A stretch of 64,000 nucleotides of DNA from Harmonia axyridis (Eukaryota; Arthropoda; Insecta; Coleoptera; Coccinellidae), in the NCBI RefSeq assembly GCF_914767665.1, contig NC_059501.1, positions 69,042,798 through 69,106,797 on the forward strand, in the 5' to 3' direction. Below are positions 37,601-49,600 of this stretch, one piece after another. Position numbers and translations under genes: made by a program. Each line of letters starts with the position of its first letter. Positions within the stretch are counted from its first letter, which is position 1. Under the pieces are notes generated by a model. The model ran no database searches. It was given only the letters and a program-made list of their open reading frames with translations, and was not told the DNA's origin.

Positions 37601-40600
37601 CCTTAGGGAAAGTACTATCCCCTAGTCCAATAAGAATTTTGCCGTACCGCCCACAAAGATCTTCGCGGATTCCTGGAAATCGAATATACTCGAAGGACTA
37701 GTACCTGATACACAAATGTAACACATCTGGTACAACCGTCTTGTTCTCGAACTTTCCCAACCCCAGTAAATCTCTTAAGTTTTAAAACCGACATGACACA
37801 TCTTCGACACCACGAAGAATTACACATCCTTTTTACATTATATATACAATAATAATTCGTTCCCTGTAAATTCATTGAAACCGTCATGCCTTCGACACTT
37901 GAAAAACTAATAGGTCTCCAAGCATCCCGTTGACCATCTCAATTATTTACAGGGAACAATAACTGGATCCTACATATATTTTCTTGGTGCAATCAATTTT
38001 TGGGTTGTGTACCTGTGGGTCAAGTGGTGAAAATCTTAAATTAACATCTAGAGAGAATTTTCATGGCGTGATGAATTTTGGAAAGATCCATATGCTTTTC
38101 AGTCACAAACTAGGGATTCACTGCTTGGCTTGATATTCAAGCTACTTGACTCAAGCTCAAGCTCATGTAGCTTGAGCTTGACTAGAAATCTGTTTATATT
38201 GGAATTCTCATTCTGATAGATAATATTGTTTGACGTTCCATCTTTTACCAAGCCATCCGAGTGCATAAAAACCAGTATCAACTGTCAAATCCTTCATTTT
38301 GATCAATTCTATCGGTTTTTTCATCTTTTCGGCAGAATTGGGATCATCACATCAATTAAATGATTTCAATATCAAACTTGTTATATCTCACATATTCAAA
38401 CGATAATTTTCGTAAGTAATTGCACAAGTGCATCAAAATTGCCGATAATTTTGCATGACAGCGTGTTGTCATGAAAACTGCATGAGTTCATTTTCATTTT
38501 TCACTGAGGATGAATTCAAGTTCAAATTCAATTTTCTCCGTCTGTCCGTAGAAACGATAATTCTCTGATGAAAAGACCTGAAACATTGGTAACTAGAAAC
38601 ATTTCTGGGATCTCAAATACCACGATAAAGACTGTAATGACTCTGCATTCCCAAAAGGTGGCGATACTGGCTTCACATCACACTCTAGCGCGGCACCGGT
38701 GGATTCATAAAACTCACCTCATAAGAGTCACCCTCGGAGTCACCCCTCCACGATAGAGTGGAAAGGAGCCTTTGGCAAATATCGCTGGATTGCCCAACTG
38801 AAGAGTTCACCAACGATCTCGGGACGAAATCCCTCATAAGAGGGCGCACAGTAATTAGGCTCGAGAGAAAGACTCGCCAAACGATCGTTATTGGGAATAA
38901 TCCGACTAGGACTGCGTAAATAAGTCCGAAATATTGTTTCCCCATCATTGCAAAACCACAGATTCAATCAGATTAAATTGCATTTAGATGGAAAATAAGG
39001 GTTCGAAGCAGATTCTTATTAATATCGAAAAAAATTTACCCAATATTCCCCTTGACCGGAGAAAGTGTTGAGATTTTGGTTTCAGATATGGAATGACAAT
39101 ATCAAGCTTCGTGCAAAATTTCAACACCAGCACATCTTGAGAACTAAGTATAGAAAATAAAAAAACATATTGGGTAATACAAATGGCCAGAATATCTGTA
39201 ATAACAAGTACGGGTTGACATACTGAGTGTACACATACTTACATCATATAATTCCAATGTTTTTCAGAATTCGAAATTATATTTCGGAGACAACAAATAT
39301 AACCTAGTTGAGATTCTGCGGTAATTATAGAATAACAATTTCAGTCTATTCACAAAATTTCGTGTTAGAAGTCTGAATCATATCAATTAAAAATATTTTC
39401 GTAACTAAAGATCCTTGTAAGTTCAAATAAAAAATCATAAAAATTCACAAAAAGAAACGTTTCGCAATTTTTCGAAAATCTCGAACAGAAACCAAGATAT
39501 AGCGAAATCTATGAAATAGTCATTGTTCAGAAACACCCTGTAACTCGAAAACCTATAAAGATATCCATGATCTGCTTCTGATATCTTGATATTTCGAAAA
39601 TAGAGATCAGGGGTCCCTGAATACTTTTTCTCTTATAGTTCTCGAGATGCTGCCAGTGAGCATCGGATTTGGGACACCCTGTACAGGTTAATATCTATTT
39701 TCAAGCTAACAATAGTTTTCCAGTAGATTTTAATGTATAAATTGGTACCAGAAAATTCATATTCAATTATAGCAGACTCTAGACTAAACGAAAAAATTGT
39801 TGATGAGTTGGAATTTCTCATGGCAAAAAGATTATGAATGAAATATGATGATGACTCCCTGTATCTCCGTTCAACAACAAACTGAAAAAAAATATGATAA
39901 TTTTTGTTTTGTTCAAATCAATGATACTTTGGCTCATTCTTCACCTGCCACCCTGTAACTTTATGATGTAAGATCGTTTCGTTGTAGAAAACTTCAGATC
40001 TTTTTTGTTGACATTTTTTGCAGGTAGGGAGTAATATTTTCTGATACATCATTACGTCGTTTTTCAAATCCATTACGGAAATTGTATGGACGCTATCGTA
40101 GCTACAGATTCAAGGGACTTCAAAAGCTTTATACTGGAACCGTAAACTTGGCGTCTTCCTACCACGATCTTGGAACTTAATAAGATTTCTTCGACAGTTC
40201 TCATTATCTCGTTTCTTTTTTTCTGTGAGAGAAGCAAATCACGTAGTACAGTATCTCTCAGAGTAATCCGATTGATTTACTGTTTTTTTTTCTCCTTCGT
40301 AGGCCGCTCCAAGCCATCGAGAATTCAGCCTGAAGTTTCCGATAGAATTCTTGAGTTACTGCTACAGATGAACCTCACCATATATTCAAGAGAATAATTC
40401 ACTATACGATTTTTTTTATATTGGGTAATTTTTTCTTCTCGAATTTTCTGTGTATATGGTAAACTATCAACACGAAGTTTTGTTGTAGATAAGCTTGAAG
40501 TGGTTATTTTTAAAGGGTGTTTCCGAAAAAGGTGACCTCTTCTCTAGGATAGGTATAAAACTGAAAATGAATTGGTATTTTTGTAACTCCATCTGTATTC

Positions 40601-43600
40601 AAGATAAGGGGCGTTAAAAAAATCAAATTTTTACATATTTTTTACGATTTCGAAGAAACAACTGGAAAAACTTGTGATGAAATTTTATACGATTATGTTT
40701 TGAAAACTTTTGAAAAGACGCTAGTCAGAAGGTGGTAAAATTTTCACACTGTTCGACCTTCCATAAGACAGTTCGTCCATGAGGATTCCTCCTGCTTCAC
40801 CAAAAAAAGGATCATGAATGCTACGATGGAAATAAGGTAATTTAAAAATTTGTTTGCCTGCAAATTTTAAAAGATCTGATTCCATCGATATGAAAATTTT
40901 CAATTGGATGTAAACAGGGAATTTCATTTAGTTCTGCTTCGGGTCAAAGAACGAGAAAAATTCATATCGATATGGAGAAAATGCTCAATACATAACGACA
41001 TATTTAGTTACCTAGTAGGTATACTTTAAAATAATCAAATGTTCTTGCCGAATTCAAGGACCTCATCATCAGAAATCCCTATCTAGATTATATGGGACAC
41101 AAAAAATGTTCTTACACCTCACTACCTCTCAGTGATTTTCTCAATTTTTTATTTGAAATGAATGATGTTTCTCTCTATTTCAGTATCTTAATGAGTTCAT
41201 TACAGTTCTAAAAACAGTGCTGTAATGAACTCATTATAGCATTATTTTCAGTTATATTTTTCGTTTTGTAGTTGTCTGCATTGACTTCCAATCTTATCCA
41301 AATTCAACACACATCAATTGTTTATAAATATAATTTGGATTAAGAGAAATGATTTGCAACAGTATTTGCGATTCCTCTTGATTCTGTTAGTGTTAAATCG
41401 ATTTCAATGCGTAATTATAAATTATTTCAAAATTCGAAATGTACGATTCAAGTTCATATTCCGTAATCTGTCAATTTTAGTAACAGTCACACCAACTGCC
41501 AAGATACAATACAAATGTCACTAGGATGTATAATCTGAATTTTTCATTGAATTTCGACAATTTTTCACAAAACTTGACTGAAATAGAGAAAATATCGTCT
41601 AATACTCGTTGGAGAAGGCAATTCCAAAGCTAACGCATTCGTGTAAAAATAGGAGCCCGTTCTGCAACTTGTTTAAGAACATACTATTATCATATTCGAA
41701 ATAATTAAATTAATACTTGGTATCAAGTCATAGAACATCACTGCCGTGTTCTATTGTACTCATTTCTTTTAAAAATAGGAGAATATCCTTACCCGAAACA
41801 AAATTTCTGACCTTACCAAACTGAGATTTTTAACAACACTAATTTCATTGTTCTGACGTTTGGACAAATTCTTCTTTTCCTAATTATTTAGAACATTGCA
41901 TTGCATCACGAGAAGGTTTTGATTTCGAATCCTTAAATTTCTATAAAACCGATATAAATATTTGGCAGAAGCCCATTCAGGACTATTTTGCTCAAATCAT
42001 CAACAACCGGAATTTTGACCTCTCATAAATTCACCTGATTTTGTGAAGTTTGGAAAAAAAGGAGAGATATCTCCCCCAATCATATGTCAAAAATTAATTG
42101 ACCATTAGGAATATATTGACTTATTTCTGGTTGGTTTGTTGATCGTATTTGTCGGATCTAAAGTTAACAATCCTATTGTATGAAGCAAGCCTAAGTTTCA
42201 GGATCAATAGACACTCAAAATGAAAGAGGAGAGTTCTGGAAAGAACCTGGGATTCTAATTCGGATTTTAAGAATTCACAAACAGGAACAAAACGAAAAAA
42301 CCATAGTGTATTTACCATCCAAATCGATAGCTTCGCATTTCCATACTTGTCCAAATGCTCCTTCTCCTAAAATATTGAAGAATTTCAGTCTGTGTCTGGG
42401 AAACTCCCATCTGTCTAGCTTATTGGTCGGGGAACTCAACTGATTGGATGTCTGCAAAAAATGAAACATTGCATTGCTTGAAATTATGTTGGTGAGGGAA
42501 TTTCCGATTACGGAAAGATATGCCGGAGGTTAATATTGAGTTATTTAACACACCTACTATTTTCTTGGGAATATTCTCTTTCTCAATCCATTCATTGTTA
42601 ATTCGCGTTTTGAAGAACAATGCTGTAATTATTGGGTAACGAATACGAATGAAACTAGCACGACCATTACCTTTGGTTTGAACTTCTAAGAAAATTCCAC
42701 GGTTATACAGGGTGCTTTATGCCTTCATGTGCGAATGCAGGAATTTTGCCTTTTCGGAGATCGGAGCGTCAAGTTAGTGATCCACTCTTTGAATTTTGGT
42801 ATCAAATTGTTTTCTGCTCATTTTGTGCCGTATGTTAGGAATTTTGTGCCTATTCACTTTTCGAGATATTTAGTGTTTTTCCTGTTGGTCACCATCGCTG
42901 TAACTCGTGTAGAAAAATTTTCTTTATTCAATAAATTGTGCTCATTTTGTGCAATCTTTCAGAAATTTGGTGCCTATTTATTTTTCGAGATATTTCAAGT
43001 TTTCCTGTGAATAACTTACTTGCCGCTGTGACTCACATATGGAAATTTTTTTTTTCCGATAAAGTATGCCCATTTTCTGCCAACTTATGCCGTAAGGCAT
43101 GAATTTTGTAGCTTTACTTTGACTTTTTTCAATAGAATTCATTAGTGTAGTCATTTCTTTTTTTATCGCAATTAGTAATAATAATAAGTAATAATACCAT
43201 TTTGTGTTTTTTTAATGTGATCCAAAAAATTTCCTATGAAAATTTTGATTTCTTTCCAAACTAAAAAATCATCAAGAATTTCAGATTGACACGAGAAATC
43301 AATCGAGTGCCCAACTATAATAATCTGTGAACTTCAGATAATCAAAATATTCGGTTACCATCAAGATCTCCAGATTCAACACCCTTAGTGGTCAGTTTTA
43401 AAGAAGAACATTAATGATTTAGGAAATTTTGAAAAAATCTAACGGTGTTAAATCCGGAGACCTTGGTAGCCACCGAATATTTTTATTATCCGAATCAAAG
43501 GTTATTCACGATGATTTGAAATGTATTCTGCGAGCGGAAACGTTAAAATCGGAGACGAATTATTTTTTTTATGCCAAAAGTGATTACACTGCTTCGGTAG

Positions 43601-46600
43601 CAAAACGCGGTCCAGAGCATCTCCTGCAATTTTTGAAGCTATGTTCATGGAATTGGGTAAAAGATCAGATAATCTAGGGATCAATCAATGTTGAAATCAA
43701 ATCAAAACAACAAATTCACAAAACAAAGAATTTGGACGGAAATTTGCTAGCAGAGATTGAAATAATCAACCTGAAAATTTCGATCATCAAAATTTCTCGA
43801 TGCTAGCAATTGGATGCATTCATACTAATGTATTTCTTTTCAAACAGGTTCATTAACAAAACGGCAGGAAATGGCCAATCGAAAGCGTTTTCCTAATTCA
43901 ATTAATATAAAATATTTAATCCTTCGAATACCAATCTGAATTTTTTGTATTGTCCTTGAATATTCTCGTGAGCTATTAAAGCTTTCATTCCATTCACGTC
44001 CAGTCATTTAATCGTTTTATTTATCTGTCTACTTTCACCGCTACATCTTCGATTTCACTTTCTCCTCCTTCAAACACTTAAGAACGCCGACCTCTTTCGG
44101 TGAATCTGGCTGTTGTTTCGAATTCCCAAACAAACTTAAAACGCATATTAATTTTTATGGTAACTTATTGCCACAATCATCGGGAAACATTTTCAATGTA
44201 CTGGGAAAAGTCTGAACCAGGAGATTATTGTTCCAAACTACTTTGCAACTTTTAACTCTAAATTATGTCAGAGGATATCGCACAATTTATTAAGGAGACT
44301 GTTCCCCTGTCAACTTGTCTGAATTTTTGATATCTTAGAATCCAAGTCATTCCAAATGAAAAGGTCAGTAGACACAAGTTTTGACGCTAGAGGCCCCTGG
44401 AATCTTCCAATTGTTCTCTATTGTTCAACAATACAAAACTTGGATATCCTGTATAATCATCTGAGTAATCAAGATGTGAACAGTCATTAATAATATGAGA
44501 TACTATCAAAAGGATCGTTCTTTGGTGTTGTTACATTTGATCAATTATACAGTGGGTAGAATACGATTCATAAACATTTTTTTATTGGAAATCACTATCA
44601 AGATTTGTAGCTATTTTCGAATAATCGAACTCAAAATTGTAAGCAACTAGAACAGACTGTATAATTGAGTATATGAAACAACACAAAAAAAAATGCTGAT
44701 AATAGTATATCATATTAATGACTGTTCACATCTTGATTACTCAGAATAGTGATGCTTATCCAGGATAACTTTTTGTATTGTTTAACAATGGAGAACAAAT
44801 TATAGTCTTCAGGGGACTCTCACGTCAAAACTACCTATACAAAAACTTGTACCAACGAACTTTTTGTTTGGAATGACTTGGAATATAATATATCAAAAAT
44901 TCAGCCAATTTGACAAGGGGCTAAGTACTGCGAAGTTTTAATCCACCATTAAACAGCGTGAATGAACGTTCCTCCAACTGGATGTAAGACTAGTATCTTC
45001 CAAATGGCATGTTAGTTTTAGTGGGTAAGTCGTATTCTTCAAACGCGGAATCTCGAACTGTTCGACCTATTATAAGCTGGATCATCTATGAGGATGTCCC
45101 CTGGCCCTGCTTCATAAAAAAAGTAGAGTGAGTGTATAAAAGAAGTTGGGTTGTTAACACACATCATCATTTGTTCAGTTCATCTCAAATGATGAGCCCA
45201 TCCCATGTCATAATAAAATAATTCTTCACTTCTCTTAAGTTGAAGGTTGTATGTTCAATGACGGTTTATTTATTTTTTTAAATTTTATTATATATTCAGT
45301 GATTCAGCTTACACGATATCAAAGATTCAACTTCGATGCTCACTATTATGTGTTCATATCCATTCAATATTCTTCACAAATATCAAGAATTCATATCGAA
45401 ATTTGTTTCCTAGTGTTCCAGCTAGTGTTCTGAACCTTTGGTCTACAATGGCGATTGATTGGTTAGATGACTTCAAGTTATATTTTGTCTTATTCTACAC
45501 TTTTGTAGGTACAGTGAAAATACAATTCTTGAAATTATTCTCACCTGGTTATGATTAGGATCCCTCTCCCAAGGTTCGTATCTATTGCTGAAGGCTCTAG
45601 GACCTCTCCAATTCTGCATAGCCAGTCCTGGATCATCTTGGAGGACAATTGTACCCCCAGATGAATCTTTCCTCTGAAAATGTGAGAGTCAACTAATTAA
45701 ATCCGAATAAAATAATAAGTTAAAAGTCTAATCTACGCCAGACTCATTTTCTACATTATAATCAAAAAGATTAAATTAATAGATACCACTTGCACAGTTC
45801 TTCGTTATCATTATATCTGGAACTATGCGAGTCAGAACCTCAAGATACGTCAACATGGGTAAATGTTCCGAAGAAAAACAGAAGTTCGTTATTGAGCTGT
45901 TGTTACGGTTAGAATTAATTCGAAAACTTCTTAATTTATCTGACTCGGGATGATAGAGTCCCCTGCTGAAGTGTTATCCTCAAGTTTTCGATCCGTATTG
46001 TGGTTTCGCTGTTTCCATAGCAAATTATAGTCTTTCTATTGATTAGGGCAAGTAAGGGGGTCCACTTGAACCCCGAAATTCAATATTGGATGCTCAAACT
46101 CTTTATAGGACTATTGGGAATAGCCTGAATAATTGATTGCTTCTTATGTGGGCGATAGCGTTCAGGAAATTCCCAAACAAACGTGGTAGAAGCACATCCA
46201 AATCATGATGGAACATATCAATTAATTAGTGTCTTAATTGACTTCATGCTGTTTGCTGTAACAATTTTAAGGAATGGATGTCCGATATGTGGAATAGATA
46301 TAAATCCATTGGGAAACTTTCCATTACTTATATCTTCTGCTTGGAAAACTTACTACGATGAAAAGGAAGGCAGAAGAGGAATATATCGATAAGTTTATTA
46401 TTTAGATAGATAGATTTATAGCTCTTCGTTGTTATGAAAAAACTAGCTGCATCATAAATGGAGTAAAGCTAATATTGATTTTTTTCTTTGAACTAAGATG
46501 GCAATGTCCACGAAGAAGAAGCTAGATGACAGGTTTTGAAATCTTCTCATGTAGTATAGATATATACATATATTTCCTAAACACAAACATTATTTCGGTA

Positions 46601-49600
46601 AAAAACTGAAGATTCAAATCAAATTATGGCACTTCTTTCTGTTTCATTTCAATCTTAGGTATAAAACTTTGCTTCCGCCGTTTTGCAGAAGATGGCTATA
46701 GCGGTAAATGGTAGTCAAAATAAATAAATCGTAGATGTCATACAATAAGCTTAGGTATTCGTTAATATAACGTCACTGACATATTAGTCGATCTAAGTCT
46801 GAATTATAAAGTAATTCTCGATTAAACATGTCAGCTTACGAGCCAAATTCTGGTAATTTGCGAGAAGTTTTAATTTTCTGCTTCAATATCAAGAAATCTA
46901 CGGCTGAGGCTCATCGAATGCTCTCAAATGCCTATGGTGAGGCCGCTATCAGTGGAAGAATGTACCGAGCGTGGTTTCAACGCTTCTTAAAAAACGGTCA
47001 TTTTGACGTCGAAGACCAGCATGGCGGTGAAAGAGAGAAAGTTTTCAAAGATGCAGAATTGGAGGCATTACTTGATCACGACTCCTGTTAAACGCAACAA
47101 GAATTGGCAAAACGTCTGAAAGTCATGGGAATGATTCAGAAAAACGGAGATTGGATGTCGTACGAGTTCAAGCCGAGAGATGTAGGACGGCGTTTGTTTG
47201 CTTGTGAACAGCTGCTTGCAAGGCAAAGACGGAAAGGATTTCTGCATCGTATTTAGACTGGAGACGACAAATAGGTTCATTACGATAAACCCAAGCACTG
47301 AAAATCATAGTGATATCCGGGCCATGCTTCCACGCCGACGGCCAAATCGAATACTCACGGTTCCAAGGTCATGTTATTTGGTGGGACCAGCTCAGCGTAG
47401 TGTATTATGGGTTGTTAAAACGGACTGAAATGATCACAGGCGACCGTAAACGAACGCAATTAATGCGTTTGAGCCGAGCATTGAAAGACAAACGAACGCA
47501 ATAAAACGAGAGACATGACAAAGTGATTTACAGCATGACAATACTTGTCATGCATGTTGTGAAAGTGGTCAAGACATACTCGGTTGATGGTGGGACTGCT
47601 GACGGGGCACTGTCGGTACAAACATCATTTGTCCCGTATGGGTAAGTCAGCAGACGAGATTTGCAGGCTCTGTGGATCGGAAGTAGAAACGGCTGAACAC
47701 TTGATATGCAAGTGTCCAGAGCTGGCGGGCCTAAGAACCATTCACATGGGCGAGCCGGTCCTGGATACCAGAGAGGTTATGGCCAAGGCCCCTAGGGAGG
47801 TTGTCAATTTCATTAACGTCATTGACGACCTCCCTGGGTTTCTATGAGTAGGGTAATGAACAAAAGATCTGCATGGTCGCAGTTCCCGGAAGGCTTACCG
47901 AAGCAAAACGACCCCAGTTCAAATAATAATAATACTTGGAAACGTTAAAATGGGAAGTACTACTTCAAACGCCGTATTCTCCAGACATTGCTCCCTCGGA
48001 CTATCCCTTATTTCGATCAATGGCACACGACCTGGCTAACTATCACTTCCGGTCTTATGAAGAACTAAAGTATTTGATCGATTCATGGATCGCTTCAAAA
48101 GATGACCAGTTTTTTCAACGTATTCGTATCAAAAATGAATAAACATTTTTTACAGTTTCGAAAAAAACAACGGAAGCAAAGTTGTACGCCTATGTAGTTA
48201 GCATGGCTGATTACTGAATTTCATACTTTTATTTAGTTGAATATCTTATCGAACTCTATGTTCAAATTGAAACATTATGCCATAAAAAAATTTTTCGGCA
48301 ACTTAGTGGGGCAATTTTATCCTGAAATTGAAGATTCTATCTAAAGCATCTAAACCCAACTCATAATGTTTCAAAGGCTTATAACTAAGAAATCAAATCA
48401 AAAAACGCAATTCTAACAAAGTTTATAATTTACAATTCAGGAATTGAATATCCGTATTTACATTGCATTCAAATGTTGACATTATCTATTTATCAGTCAA
48501 ACAATTCAACTGTTGAAAGATAATATCAGTACAGTGATTTCGTCCAATCAAATGGAATTGTAATAATTGGTTCTAATGCAATTATGGCACTGATTCAGTG
48601 ACGAGTTATTACTCTAACTCTGAAATGTCAAGTATAAATTCAAATTGTGTCTAATCAACTGTTCAGTTTCACAGAATTTTGATAATTCGATCATTTTGTT
48701 GATTTTACTTATTTTCGATACTCGCTTCGGTGGCATAATTGCTTCCGATAATGTCGTCATCAGTTCAATTTTGAATGGACTGCCATAATTATATTTGTAT
48801 TTTTGAAAATCTCCAACTCGTAATGAATTCTGACGTATGCGAGTGATGAAACTCATCCAGGGGGTCAATCTTTATAGAAATTTGATGGAGGTCTTTCATG
48901 TGAATAAAAACTCTCAGACAATTGGACTTGGAAGTCAGATGCTTCCAAAGTAAACAAAAAAATCATTTTAGTGTTGAAAAAATGGTATTTTGAAGGCATG
49001 TCTTGCCAATGAAGTTTTACAAACAAAATTTGGCAGATACCTGCTAGATTTGTACGATTCAATTCAGAGAAGATCTTTTCAGACAAAATGCTGTAGTCTA
49101 TATTCAATTGGGAGATTATTACTTTAACGAACACAACACAAGACTCAAAAATTTTTTCAATACATATTTTTAAATTGGGAAATTTTGGGAGCGTGTAACT
49201 TTCCAAAGGCAGGCCAAGAGTTTTTGTTTTCATAAGAGATCAATGCGTTTGAGCCGAGTATTGAAAAACAAACGGCTGCAATACAACGAGAGATATGCAA
49301 AAGTTACTTCACATGACAATGCTCGACCTGATGTTGCGAAAGTGTTCAACACATACTTGAAAACGTTGAATGGGAAGTTCTAACTCACCCGCCGTAATCT
49401 CCAGACGTTGCCCCTCGGTTGATCACTTGTTTCGATCGATGGCACAAGGCCTGGCTGTCCAACACTTCCGGTTTTATGAAGGAATAAAAAATTTGATCGA
49501 TTCGTGGATCGCTTCAAAAGATGACCAGTTTTTTTACGGAGGGATTCATACACAGCCGAAAGATGGGAGGAAGTAGTCGCCAGCGATGGATAATAATTTG

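Larger units (their letters stand above)
36291..42315 (-). other. Cad96Ca intron, 6.0 kb
   Basis: Contains repeat family E copy 2 and the unassigned block at 38640-38945. The rest (36.3-37.3, 39.0-41.1 and 41.3-42.3 kb) is AT-rich without recognised genes. Confidence 0.75.
42452..45544 (-). other. Cad96Ca intron, 3.1 kb
   Basis: Holds a short tandem repeat (42816-43090), a transposase remnant (43420-43480) and a long inverted repeat (44304-44920). The remaining sequence has no recognised gene. Confidence 0.75.

Noticed and set aside
38540..38600. Another hammerhead core (CTGATGA...GAAAC)
   Set aside because: The bases between the two motifs cannot form stem II and no stem I or III partners are nearby.
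42558..42622. An extra Cad96Ca mini-exon (LFFKTRINNEWIEKENIPKKI)
   Set aside because: It has AG and GT borders but its phase (2,0) does not fit the preceding exon ending at 45545 in phase 0. Skipping it gives a clean join.
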